Shown: one piece after another, positions 32,830 through 43,194 of the stretch
Layout of the letters: the number at the start of each line of letters is the position of its first letter
Numbering within the stretch: the stretch's first letter is position 1
Source: Macrosoma leucophasiata
Taxonomy: Eukaryota; Arthropoda; Insecta; Lepidoptera; Hedylidae
Direction: 5' to 3'
DNA length: 64,000 bases
Assembly: GCA_036365455.1 (NCBI GenBank)
Contig: JAWQUS010000009.1
Span: 3,130,001-3,194,000 of the forward strand
Position numbers and translations under genes: made by a program
The notes under the pieces: generated by a model
Told to the model about the DNA's origin: nothing
The model's input: the letters and a program-made list of their open reading frames with translations, nothing else
Databases searched by the model: none

Positions 32830-33975
32830 AAATACATAATAAATATTATATAAGCTGTATAAAAGGAACTAAAGAATACTAAACAGAAAATGCCGCACGG
32901 AGTTTTCCGGCAAGATTTATTATTTTATTCAGTTCACAAAATGACATGAGAATTTGCGAAGCGGTAAAAGAATATGTTTATATTACGCATACCAACTCCT
33001 TGAATTTGTTTAATAACACAGTGACGAGTCTTTTGAACGTAGATACATCAAAACGTTGTGAACCTTATTCGCTTAAAGTTAAAGTGGTGTCTTGAATATA
33101 AGATACAACCGTGAAGCTAATACTTACGATATGCATTTTACTTTTCGTATATCCGTCGTAAGTAAATAGTTCTGCGTACAGTAAACTCGCTATGAAATTG
33201 AAATGTCTGTGAAAATGTAATGAAGTGAATGAACATGTATTGTATTGTTATGCAGTTCATGAGGTTTGATTCCACCAGAATTGTGTGCCGCACAGTGCAG
33301 CACATTTTGTTCAAAACTCCAGCAGAGCACGTACTGAGCTGTTGTCGCGTTCAGCCTCCGTTTTCACTGACAAGGCTGTGCGTAACTTTTGTTTGTGCTC
33401 AGTGCAACACGCGTGTGCACGAACATGTTTACTAAGCAGATTTTTTCTGTGAGCTGTGTGCACGTGTAACGGAGTGAGTCTATTGTTTGCATGTGTGCGT
33501 GCACAAAAAAAGACAGCTGTGCGCGAACATTTCTATAGAGTTCGCAAAATTCATTACTGTTTTGCTTGAGTGAGTCTGACAGAATAGGCATTTGTGACGC
33601 ACACTGTGCGTAACAATGCTGCACAGTTCATAACAATGGTGAACAAGGAATTGCACTTTTAAAAACTCAGACCAGATCAGATATTTGTCTAAATACAAAT
33701 CAACAACTATCCTCTGAAACTAAACGTATCACCGGCAAACCAGAACAGACTAATCCCCACCATGAGCACTTATTTTTGAAGAAAGTGAGCAACCCGCCGC
33801 AGAACTTCACCGAAGGCAAAGACATTTAAGTGTGTTACTATTTATTTATTACTCCAATAAATTATTAATTACATTTGAATATAGATACTCTATGGTACAT
33901 TCGAATAGTGCACAAAGAAAATAAAATAACTAATATCTGGCTTGATACGTTGAAGGACTACTTAATTTTATAAAA
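32830..33975. other. Intergenic with a GTGC-rich, partly inverted segment at 33270-33645
   Basis: GTGCCGCACAGTGCAGCACA and ACGCACACTGTGCGTAACAA stand at the two sides of a segment rich in GTGCAC/GCGCAC words, reminiscent of the MITE at 5671-6082. I cannot define its ends. Open frames here (33229-33435, 33364-33624, 33480-33698) run through this segment on both strands and are not supported. Confidence 0.4.
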
Positions 33976-34464
33976 TTGTGTGGCGAGAATATGGAATACT
34001 GCTCTCATCTTTGGGCGGGAGCCCCTAAATACCAGCTCAGTATCCTTGACTCCATTCAAAAACGTGCCATTCGAATCGTCAACGACCCAGGAATCACAGA
34101 TCGACTCGAAGATCTGAGTCTGCGCAGAGACATCGGTTGTCTATGCATCTTCTACCGCCTTTACAATGGTGAATGCTCTGATGAACTGTTCGATCTGGTG
34201 CCATCGTCTCCATTCCTTCATCGTACCACCCGCCGAAGAGAGAAGTTTCACCCGCACAGATTGGACACTTGGCAGTGCTCAACAGCCCGATTCGCGCGTT
34301 CATTCCTGCCCAGAACGTGCAAATTGTGGAACAAACTTCCCTCTGAGGTGTTCCCCCGACGCTACAATATGGGGTTCTTCAAAACAGGCGTCAAAGGAGT
34401 CCTTCAGGGCTGGCAGCGCGTTGGCAACTCCCCTGATGTTGCAAATGTTCATAGGCGACGGTAA
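33976..34464 (+). pseudogene. CR1/Zenon-type LINE, C-terminal end of reverse transcriptase ORF
   Basis: A 162-codon open frame covering only the last part of a non-LTR retrotransposon ORF2: YCSHLWAGAPKYQLSILDSI, QKRAIRIVNDP, LSLRRDIGCLCIFYRLYNGE and LWNKLPSEVFPRRYNMGFFK. These are the thumb and C-terminal words of CR1-clade elements of Lepidoptera. The polymerase motifs (YADD box) lie upstream and are absent, so this is a 5'-truncated, immobile copy. The Met at 33976 is not a natural start. The 3' UTR follows to 34522. The same tail occurs inverted at 39902-40047. Confidence 0.88.
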
Positions 34465-34522
34465 CCACTTTCCATCAGGTGGCCCGTCTGCTTGTCTGTC
34501 AATCCGTTGACATAAAAAAAAA
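34465..34522 (+). repeat. 3' UTR and A tail of the CR1/Zenon LINE
   Basis: CCACTTTCCATCAGGTGGCC, CGTCTGCTTGTCTGTC and ACATAAAAAAAAAAA. Confidence 0.8.
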
Positions 34523-35019
34523 AATATTCTCTACTACGTCGCGTTCGAAAGCTCATAGACATTTTCTACGACGTAGCATATCAGTGTGATGTTCGTAGAC
34601 ACTACGAAAATCACTAGTATAATAATGGCACGTATATAATTATCCAATTCCTTTATTCAAAAAGGATTAAATCATTACAAAGCATGTACACATGTGATTT
34701 AAAATGCTCTGTACAAGGGCAAAGAGTCACAAGTAGTACGCAGTTGGTACGCACGGTGTGGGGGGGGAGGGGGAGAGATAACAATGATTGTACTCGGTAC
34801 AAAGAGCGAGTAGTCTGCGCTGGATGTCCGTCACGATGAAGGTAACATTTTTTTAAGTAGTAAAATGCGTTCTTTATACAAAATTAAGAAGTTTCGGCGA
34901 TTTGTTTGAGCATCCACGTTGCAAATGGCGGAAAACTTTTATCTACTATTTATTTATCAAATGCAAGTGCATATTACAAAGGTGCAATACCTTTTTTTAA
35001 CCAGGACAAAATACGTTAC
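34523..35019. other. Intergenic, nothing recognised
   Basis: Contains a G-rich simple-sequence run near 34760 and nothing I can name. Confidence 0.45.
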
Positions 35020-35545
35020 GCATACCCACCCTTCGGGCGACGAACATCCCCTAGTCCGGCGCCCGAAGGTCCCTGTCCCGACCATAACACCAGGCGTCCC
35101 AAGACGCCTAGGTGGAAGAGTCCAGGGGCACACAGTTCTGCCCCGGGGGAGCGAGAGTGACAGGGACGAACTGACCCTCAACCACCCTCCGCGGCCCCAC
35201 CACGTCCCTATCTGATGGCGGGACCACCGCTAGGCGGCTGGGGACAGGGTGCATGGCCAACGACATACCCGTACACCTCTTCTCCAGTCGCGGTCCACCA
35301 CGTCCCCATCTGATGGCGGGACCACCGCTAGACAGCTGGAGATAGGGCGCAGGGCCAACGACCTACCCGTACACCTCTTTCTCAGCCGTATTCTCACCAC
35401 ACCAGCGAGTGGCGGGCAGAGCCACGCCAAACGCCGCTCCCTCTCTGTCGGTTCCTCTTGGCTTCGCCGGTGCGAGGCCAACCACCGGGTACTGAGCCTC
35501 CCCGCCAAGGCGGAAACCCTCGGGAGGAGGGAGGCGCAAGATCAA
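35020..35545. repeat. GC-rich block with a duplicated 95-bp unit
   Basis: A sharp GC-rich island in AT-rich DNA. CCACCACGTCCCTATCTGAT (35198) and CCACCACGTCCCCATCTGAT (35293) begin two units of about 95 bp that share GGCGGGACCACCGCTAG and CGTACACCTCTT. It borders a LINE word (CTGACCTACCTTGACCAAAT at 35549) also found in the LINE remnant at 60937. It may be the 5' or 3' untranslated part of a LINE. All six frames show long open stretches because of the GC content; none resembles a known protein. Confidence 0.55.
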
Positions 35546-35989
35546 GACTGACCTACCTTGACCAAATAATATGTAGAAAATGTTATGAAGATTTCTTAGC
35601 ATCATCACATAAATGATTTGTGTTTCTTGCGAGCCCTGTACCTTTTATGATAATTGGTTTGAATACACTTATATATTCAAACGAATTATCGAAAACATAT
35701 TCTTATTAAATTAAGGATGATAATACTCGCAGTTAATTTAATGAGAAATATAAATATGTGTTTTATATCGTGATACGTTCGTTTTCTTTTCTGAAGCGAT
35801 TTCACTGTTTTCAATTATATTTTTCCTTTCAAAAGTTATTAAATTGTATCGGGTTAGGCTGAGCTACATTCGTCGCTTGCCGGGTGAAGTAGACGATAAG
35901 GTGAAAATTAATCGTCTACGTACATCCAATAAAAAAAATATATATAATTATCGTGCACAATCCCAAGCACCAGGTTTGGCGCTTAAAAT
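35546..35989. other. Intergenic, nothing recognised
   Basis: AT-rich DNA. Confidence 0.4.
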
Positions 35990-36085
35990 ATTCATGCCTC
36001 GGTTGTGATAACGCATCTGCATTTTGTGTAGTTGTCCATAGCCTAACATCATTGAGAACTGCATGGTTATTTGCCACCATGTGCC
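35990..36085 (+). repeat. SINE-like family A, worn 3' fragment
   Basis: GTGATAACGCATCTGCATTT and GAGAACTGCATGGTTATTTG. Confidence 0.5.
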
Positions 36086-36464
36086 CAAAACCAAAATAAT
36101 CTAAGCCTCGAAGATAGGTATTTTAAAAATGAAGTTAAAATTTATATTTAAAAAACGTCGCGGATTCGCAATCGTGACACACACTTTGTTCAAGAGCTCA
36201 CTCAGCGACTTGAATCGGAAATGTTGTTTCAACATACGCCGCTTATTTTACATGAGACAAAGGACATGGGCGGGTCGAATATATCATTATCACTTGATTT
36301 CCTTCTCTTTGCAACCGTTGCGACGCGACCGAATTTTTTACTACGGTCAAATTTGTACTTTCAAAAAAAGGATATGTGACTTGATCCAAAATGGATATGT
36401 TTAGGCCGTACATGATTTTGAACGATATTTTTCTGTTGGTTTTCTTAATAAATACTTAAGTATT

Positions 36465-36755
36465 CGTCTATACAAATATTAGTAAAAACGAAACGCTAAA
36501 TGTGTTGCTAAGAGCAAAACTCGAGAACGGTTGGACCGATTTCGCTAATTCCTTTTGTAAACAGAAAATTACCATTAGTTATCTTTTCTAATGTAAACCT
36601 TATAGGCTTTGACATAATGGTTAGTCGTCAATTCCCGTTTTAAATAGATTAATCGGTAGGAACTGATTATTGAAAATAGCATCCAATAACCAGTAACTTA
36701 TCATCTATATTGCACCCGGGCGAAGCTGGGGTGGGTCGCTAGTTTGAAATTCGCT
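36465..36755 (-). repeat. Degenerate CTAGCTG-type repeat, minus strand
   Basis: TCGAGAACGGTTGGACCGAT and the terminal GCACCCGGGCGAAGCTGGGG with GGGTCGCTAGT are the inverse of the landmarks at 17700-17985 and 61945-62145. Confidence 0.45.
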
Positions 36756-37030
36756 ATAATTAATGCGGTGTGTGTCACGAGAATACCAATTCTAAAGCAA
36801 GTACAAAAACATTATTAAAACAATGAAATAAATCACTTAAACTAAAAGGCAACTATTTTTGCGCACACAGCCTCGAAACAATTAGTCAAATTCGGATTAC
36901 CGACTCTAACTAAATTATGTAGACAAATTCTACTAAAGTTAATACGTAAATTCAATCAAAATTAAACTGTCCCTTAAAAGTATCATATGAATACATACAT
37001 ATATGACGATCCAAAATATTAGATTTTTTT

Positions 37031-37315
37031 ACTGGTGGTAGAGCTCCAGTGACGGAGCTCGCGGGCGTAGGCACCACCGCATTACCTAATATACTTGCCG
37101 CTAAATGGTAGTGTTCAGCACTATCGTGTTCCGGTCAGGTGGTACGGCCCTGTAATTTCCGGCACAGAGGCATAACACCCTTAGGCCTCAGGAGTGGTAA
37201 CGCATCTGCATTTTGACCTTGGTCTTTGTGTGGGTGTCTATAGGCTGCAGTCATCACTTAACATCAATGTGAACTGCATGCTTGTTTGCCACTTCAATTA
37301 CATAAAAAAAAAAAA
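37031..37315 (+). repeat. SINE-like family A, full-length copy
   Basis: ACTGGTGGTAGAGCTCCAGT to ACATAAAAAAAAAAAA. It lacks the GTAATGTAC word in the middle (a small deletion compared with 28358-28645). Confidence 0.85.
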
Positions 37316-38515
37316 GATGCTTATATATAACTTTGTTTTGTCTTGTTAACCACAATACACATTTCACCGCAATAATTACGCAGGGCGGAACCGGAAACGT
37401 AACGAAGCAGCTAATAAATATAACAATGTTACGACTTGCTATCTTGCAAGTGACGGCGACTGTCTTGTTCCCTGTTTTACTGTTCCGTCGCGGTCCGTAT
37501 ATATTACAACAAAAACGTAAGAGGAAAGGCTGACAACGTAACGGTAGGTCGAGGTGAGAATTCTTTTATGCAAATTCTAATGGTGTCTAATGGCAGCAGT
37601 CTGCAAGACCTCAAGATACCATAAGTAATTATTGTGTTAATCCTGAACGCTACGCAAGGCGTTTACGAAATCGATGGAGGTAGCTACATATAATTTTTTC
37701 AAACTTCTGTCAGACAAATGTCACCTCAGTCTGCCCGGGACCGCGGAAGCTGAAAAGCGACCGAAACGTCGGGTTGATTTTAAAAATCATTTTAGTTTAA
37801 TATACGCGAGATAAATCCGTAAAAATAGTTTTATTTCAATGAGTATAGCTCGCGAAAACCTAAGAACATATCAAATTCTAATGGTGATAAAAAGGAGACT
37901 GGTAATTTTGGGTCTGCAAAATTGTAACTGGCAAACCCATTAGACAGTACATTTTGTAATATAGTTAACAATTAGCAATCTAACCCAACGTTTACTTGAT
38001 CATAAATACTTCAAAAACTGGCAATTCTAAAAATACCCCAATTTCAAATTTATATTTTACAGTAATTTGGAAATGACATAATATGTACTGTGTTAACACC
38101 TGGGCCCAGAAATGTATGGAACAGTAGGTACCATTCTCCTTTAGTGCTCAGATCCTAAGTCTGTCGCTAAATAGCAGTATTATGTGCTATTATGTGTTCA
38201 ACAAACACGTTTCAGTTCCATTTGTCAAAACACACTGGTCAAAGAACTTCATCATCTAATTACCTAAACTGATTGAATTTAATAAAACTGAAACCGAGTA
38301 GTTTTATGAAATTCAATCGGTTTTATAAATATTATTAATTAAAATGCGAGGATGAGGCGTGAAGGAAAATAAGTAATCATTGAGTCAGTTTGATTCAGTT
38401 TAGGTACGCATTACAATTACATGACAATTTATTGTCTATTTTGAAAATCTCGTACATAGAAATTAAAGAATTTTGAATAATAATGAAGTATGTACTATAT
38501 ATATGTATGTATGTA
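37316..38515. other. Intergenic; repeat fragment at 37735-37870
   Basis: GGAAGCTGAAAAGCGACCGA, AACGTCGGGTTGATTTT and ACGCGAGATAAATCC are words of a common lepidopteran LINE-like tail; a related piece is at 47218-47260. The 66-codon frame at 37333-37533 is not supported. Confidence 0.45.
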
Positions 38516-38720
38516 TTTATTTTTCGCAATAACACATGCGAGTGAACTTTATAAATTAAATAAAAACGGAAAGAATAATTTGACTTCGGGCAGGAATTGA
38601 ACGCTTTACTTCGGTAGCTTAGGGGTAAAGCGGCTGGACTGGTTATCCTGAGGTCGCAGGTTCAATTCCTGCCCGAAGTGAAATTTGTTTTTCTTTAGTA
38701 TATAAAGTTCACAGTTCAAA
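38516..38720. mobile_element. Foldback element carrying a tRNA-like core, copy 2
   Basis: GTGAACTTTATAAATTAAAT (from 38541) and ATATAAAGTTCAC (to 38712) close a long imperfect hairpin. Further in, CTTCGGGCAGGAATTGAAC is the exact inverse of GTTCAATTCCTGCCCGAAG, so the 5' arm contains an inverted copy of the T-arm/acceptor half of the tRNA-like core. The outer word (TTTTCGCAATAACACATGC) ties it to copy 1 at 31330. Confidence 0.7.
38607..38680 (+). ncRNA. tRNA-like sequence, candidate tRNA-Thr pseudogene (GGT)
   Basis: Acceptor ACTTCGG pairs perfectly with CCGAAGT, D stem GCTT/AAGC, T stem GCAGG/CCTGC with loop TTCAATT. The best anticodon arm is CTGGA-CTGGTTA-TCCTG with one mismatch, giving GGT, but there is one nucleotide too many between D stem and anticodon stem. 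More tRNA-like than copy 1, yet embedded in a foldback repeat, so probably not a cellular tRNA gene. Confidence 0.5.
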
Positions 38721-39089
38721 ATAAATAGTACAATCTCGTACATACTTCATTATTATTCAAAAGGCACTGCCGTAGATACCGAACATAAATATGTAGGTAT
38801 ACATGTTTTGGTTAAAAAGCAGGAAAAAAGTTAGCTTATTCTTTTTCAATACAACGGGTCGAAAACACGAGCCGAATTTTAATTAAACATGATCCTTGTT
38901 GGTTTTTTAGTGTACATAGTTTATGATGATAACAATAATATTTACCTTCATGAACCACGTAATTTGTTTTTATTGTAGGCGACTTTAACTCCACGGGTTG
39001 TTTTCAGTGCGTTAGTTTATCGTTATTGAAACCCAATGTTAGTCACTTGATAATATGAATTCACTCTATTCTACTATGTCTTGTACTGC
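38721..39089. other. Intergenic, nothing recognised
   Basis: AT-rich DNA. Confidence 0.4.
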
Positions 39090-39093
39090 TTAA

Positions 39094-39461
39094 CATATAG
39101 AGCAACACAGGCCACCAGCCGCGGCGGTCCGGCAAGGAGTAGCCACATACAGGCTTTGCCTTCTATAAAAAAAATATATTTATTCAGTAACAAAGGTATA
39201 AAATTACAGTAATCACTTAATTACTCTATCAAAGTACAAACACAAGTGGGCCTATGCCTGTCGCCTAGATGTTTATATGTGTGTGTGAAATTGTTTATGT
39301 ATTTTGTTAAACTCAAGGTTTGAGTTTCGTAGTAATAGACGATTTTTGTAGTGTGTGTGTGACACGCATTTATCCCCAAAAAAAGACTGTTTTGTGTCGG
39401 TAATAGACGCTATGGCTCCCCTCCAGTCCGCCGCGGCCTGTAGCCCGTGTTGCTCTATGGC
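39094..39461. mobile_element. MITE with TTAA target duplication, copy 1
   Basis: TTAA at 39090-39093 and 39462-39465 frame inverted ends ATAGAGCAACACAGGCCACC and its counterpart GTAGCCCGTGTTGCTCTAT, followed by CCGCGGCGG/CCGCCGCGG. About 368 bp without coding capacity. TTAA targets point to a piggyBac-type source (inference). A related copy starts near 63680 and leaves the window. Confidence 0.75.
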
Positions 39462-39901
39462 TTAACACGCATTTTGCGTATCCTCCTAACACGCTCAGTT
39501 ATAACATATAGGCTGATGAGACGCACTACGCGTACGTAGAACTGTCGTGCGTGATGAATAACTCTCATAGTTTCTCCCGAATTAAAATTGAACATTATGG
39601 GTGTATGTACAATACTTATTTTGTGTTGAGGAATGGTTTTCACTATGGTGAATACATTCGTTACGGTCTAGGTCTACGTGTACGCGGTCGGTGTGCTATG
39701 AACATTTACGTGCACTGACATAAACTGTATGGTAGATTAGAAAACTTTAATACAAATTGTACTGACCAACGATACATTTGTAAGGTTTCGTTTATACGTC
39801 GAAGGGAGCATGCTACGCATGAGAGCTACGGACGGGTGCAATGATGGGAGTTATTAATGCACCGGTGATGTAGTGTAGAAGTATATACAAAGGTCTCACA
39901 T

Positions 39902-40047
39902 TTTTTTTTTTTTTTTTTTTATGTCATTAAGTTGACAGACAAGCAGACGGGCCACCTGATGGTAAGTGGTCACCGTCGCCTATGGACATTTGCAACACCA
40001 GGGGAGTTGCCAACGCGCTGCCAGACCTGAAGGACTCTTTTGACGCC
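39902..40047 (-). repeat. CR1/Zenon LINE, 3' end only
   Basis: The minus strand reads GGCGTCAAAAGAGTCCTTCA, GCGCGTTGGCAACTCCCCTG, GGCCCGTCTGCTTGTCTGTC and ends in about 20 A. It is the same tail as 34385-34522 with a long A run. Confidence 0.85.
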
Positions 40048-40224
40048 ATTTTTGAATTGTCATCCAAGGTAGAATTCACTGGTTTGTAAATTTATAGCAC
40101 ATCTTTCCAAATGACATCGCTGACTATTAATAGACATGGTTAGAAAATTTTGTAGCTTAGCTTTAAAACCTCCTAATAGCAAAGTGCTAGTGCACATATC
40201 TCACTTCCTGGTCATAACAGAGCC

Positions 40225-40400
40225 ATAGCTATCTGTCGCCAAAATGGTAGTATTTAGTATTATCATGTTCCGGTTAGATCGTAATATATAGACCTGTATT
40301 TTCTATCACAGAGCCAAAATCACTTGGCCTTAGTTCAAGGATGGCAATGGCAACTCATCTGTATAAAATTTCCTTGTTTTGTAAGCATGTCAAAAGATAG
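40225..40400 (+). repeat. SINE-like family A, old copy
   Basis: GTCGCCAAAATGGTAGTATT, ATCATGTTCCGGTTAGAT and GGCAACTCATCTGTAT match in order with many changes. Confidence 0.5.
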
Positions 40401-41930
40401 ATATTTTCATAAAAACTACACAAAGTAGTACTTACCATACATACCTTCCACGGGAACTGCAACCTGGTCTGCCATTTCGTTACTTAAAAATAAATCTTGT
40501 AGAAAAGCAGCCAAAGTTTGGAATATAGTTTGTTGTTATGTTATGGATTGCTACATTGTGCGATTCGGACAAAATGTAACCAGGGTCCAATATCCTATTA
40601 TTTCGAGTTAAGATTACTTTCCTTTCACCTTAAATTGCAGCAACACAGATGCCCTCGACCTACGCCTAGGGTTGTCGTTGTTGGCAAGCGTTTAATATTT
40701 TCGGAATATTATTATTTCTATTCAAGTCAAATAAGCAAATGACAATAGTTAGTAAAAAGTATTGTAATTTTTTTTACAATACTATTTAACTACGAGTACA
40801 TTCATATCAAAGCATTTTAAATTAAACGAGTAAAGATATTTGTCTCTTTCACACTTAATGTCGCACTCATTGCTAAACAATACACCTAAACGTTAAAAGA
40901 TCACACCAAGATTTGAAAAAGAAAAGTACAAGGTGAAACAAGCTTGTAATAAAAACATTTTTCGACATTATAATATTTTTACCTCACCGGAATAAAAAGT
41001 TTAAAAGAAAAGGTTACTATGGATGGCTTCTAATGTTTGCGGGCATGACCATTTCTATTTCGCTGAGGTTAAAAAATTAATCTTGTCATAATTTTTGACA
41101 TAGCACCGGACTTGTATCCTTACAAGAGGATTACCTTTTATTGTTTGTTTTAAACCAAAAACCAACGTCTCAATTAGGAGTCTCTAATTTCCATGCGGAT
41201 TTTTATAGTACAAGGTTTACGTGGACTACTACTGATAGTACTGATATTAATCGTAAATTAAAATTGCCGATATTGTTAGTCCCTTATTTGATTTACAGGA
41301 ATGTCATTGCTAAACAGTAAACCCGGATATAAGGCGTATTCACCCGGGTTATATCAAAAGAGGCAACCCTGGATATAGGTGGGTTATTTATTTCCCTCTT
41401 CTGTGTGTTTTATTGCCGCATGTTTGTCTTATTCCCCGTTTATTGCCGTGATGTATGGCTCGATTCGAGATTCATTAACATAGTTCTGGTGTATGATTTG
41501 TGTGACCTTTTTAACGGGCAACGAAAGGGTTGATGGTTTCTTTATCGTGTATTTAGTAATTGCGTAAGTGCATGTGGTTGAAGTAGTATCTTAGCGTATA
41601 GTTCACATTGATGGTAGAACAGACTATAGGGATTTAGAGTAGGTATCATATAAAAACTATACGAACTCTAAACAGACGCGTTGTTACTCTTATCTTTGCC
41701 TTTGTGTCGGAAACTAAAGGGCTGTTCTTTTCCATAATCTAGTGGACCTAAACAGTATTTCACGGGTATATTTTTTAGGTGTTTTATAATTTCAAATACA
41801 TATATTTTTTCTAGATCTATCAAACGTGTATTACCTTATGGCTATCACTAACTCCACGTACCTATATAATATAATAAAACATATAAACTACCGTGGTTGT
41901 ATCTTTTTAATTATAAAATCTAAATCTTAA
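40401..41930. other. Intergenic; old family A remnant (-) near 41585-41735
   Basis: AGTTCACATTGATGGTAGAA and GTGTCGGAAACTAAAGGGCT are worn family A words in minus orientation. The rest is unrecognised; the 74-codon frame at 40518-40742 is not supported. Confidence 0.4.
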
Positions 41931-42250
41931 CGTAACTTCACGCCTGTAATCCCCGAAGGGGTAGGCAGAGGTAAATGCATGCATTCAAGCATACATGCAA
42001 ACACCCACGATTCGCCGGTTACGTTTTGGCCCATGTAACAGGTGGCGAGCCTGTTGACATCTCCGGGCACATTAACAAACTTTGAGGTACTGGGAAATTT
42101 GCAGAAAATGGAAAAATCCCAATAGAACCAGAGATAAAGGCTTTTTCACCATTATCTCTGAAAACCCCCTACCCGGGAATCGAACCCAGGACCTCAGCGT
42201 AGTAGTAGTGGCCTGCTACCACTAGGCTACCGAGGCAGTTAAAAAGGCAG
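41931..42250 (-). repeat. tRNA-derived SINE family B, complete copy
   Basis: The minus strand has the head (TAGCCTAGTGGTAGCAGG, GGTTCGATTCC), body and tail as in 32501-32819. It is flanked by TCTAAATCTTAA at 41919-41930 and 42251-42262, a perfect 12-bp target duplication. Confidence 0.92.
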
Positions 42251-42262
42251 TCTAAATCTTAA

Positions 42263-43121
42263 ATACACATAACTATAGTCACTATAATAAAATATATTGA
42301 TTGGAACATATTACTCGAATGCATGTCTTCTAAAATAACTATTAGTGTCAAACACGAGGTAAAAACATAAAAGAAAGCAGAAGAATCACCTTTTATCGGT
42401 TAAGCATAACATATTCCATGTAACTCATTTAAAATTACGAACATGTGCAAAAGAAAAAGCCATAACCGTTTCACATAAAATAGGTGCAACTTAAAGCAAT
42501 TTCCAACTTTAGCCGGCGAATTTATTACAGTGCACGGCGACAGTGAACGAACAGCTGTGTAAGACGATAATGCGTTTATATTACGGCATTAAAATGAGAG
42601 TAAAATATGATAGAATCTAATAATTATTGTATTAAACTACCCTCATTTAGAAAACTGATTTTTACTTAAATTTTATTATAGTTGTCACCGGGATATCTTA
42701 AAAGCCGTTTATATCTTTAGTCTGAGGTTACAATTTACTTTAAAAAAAAATCTGGCATTTTTTTTATATGACCTCGTCATAACAGGATGCTCAGAGTTCC
42801 GGAGCCTAGTTTCACAGGTGTAGAAGTACTCTCAAGATTTTTATTGATATGGCAATTAATTAAATTATTACCACTAAAACTGAAGTCATGCGTGAAAATT
42901 TCATGTAGCAAAAAATACATTATATTCAAAATCACATAATAGTTTTTTAAACTATGCATGTTATATTTTTGAACTTCTAAATGTTTCGTAATCTATTGAA
43001 GCATTAATAAATAACAGTACTTTAATGTAATAGAACGTTTAGAACAGAGTTCAAATTTCAAAATAGTTACCAACCTTTATATGTTTGGGTTTTAACACGA
43101 ATAATTTATTGTCACTTTATA
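42263..43121. other. Intergenic, nothing recognised
   Basis: AT-rich DNA. The minus frame at 42777-42959 is not supported. Confidence 0.4.
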
Positions 43122-43194
43122 GTTGGGGAAAAAGTTTCTTCGCATTTTTTAAGATAATTCAAAACATTTTTTAATATAGTTTATTTAAATTTAA

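Noticed and set aside
33229..33698. Overlapping frames in a GTGC-rich segment as a small gene
   Set aside because: They lie on both strands and follow the inverted, CpG/GTGC-rich repeat structure; no domain is visible.
34906..35608. GC-rich frames of 74-100 codons as host proteins
   Set aside because: Long frames on all strands result from GC-rich repeats; the peptide words are Arg/Pro-rich without family signature.
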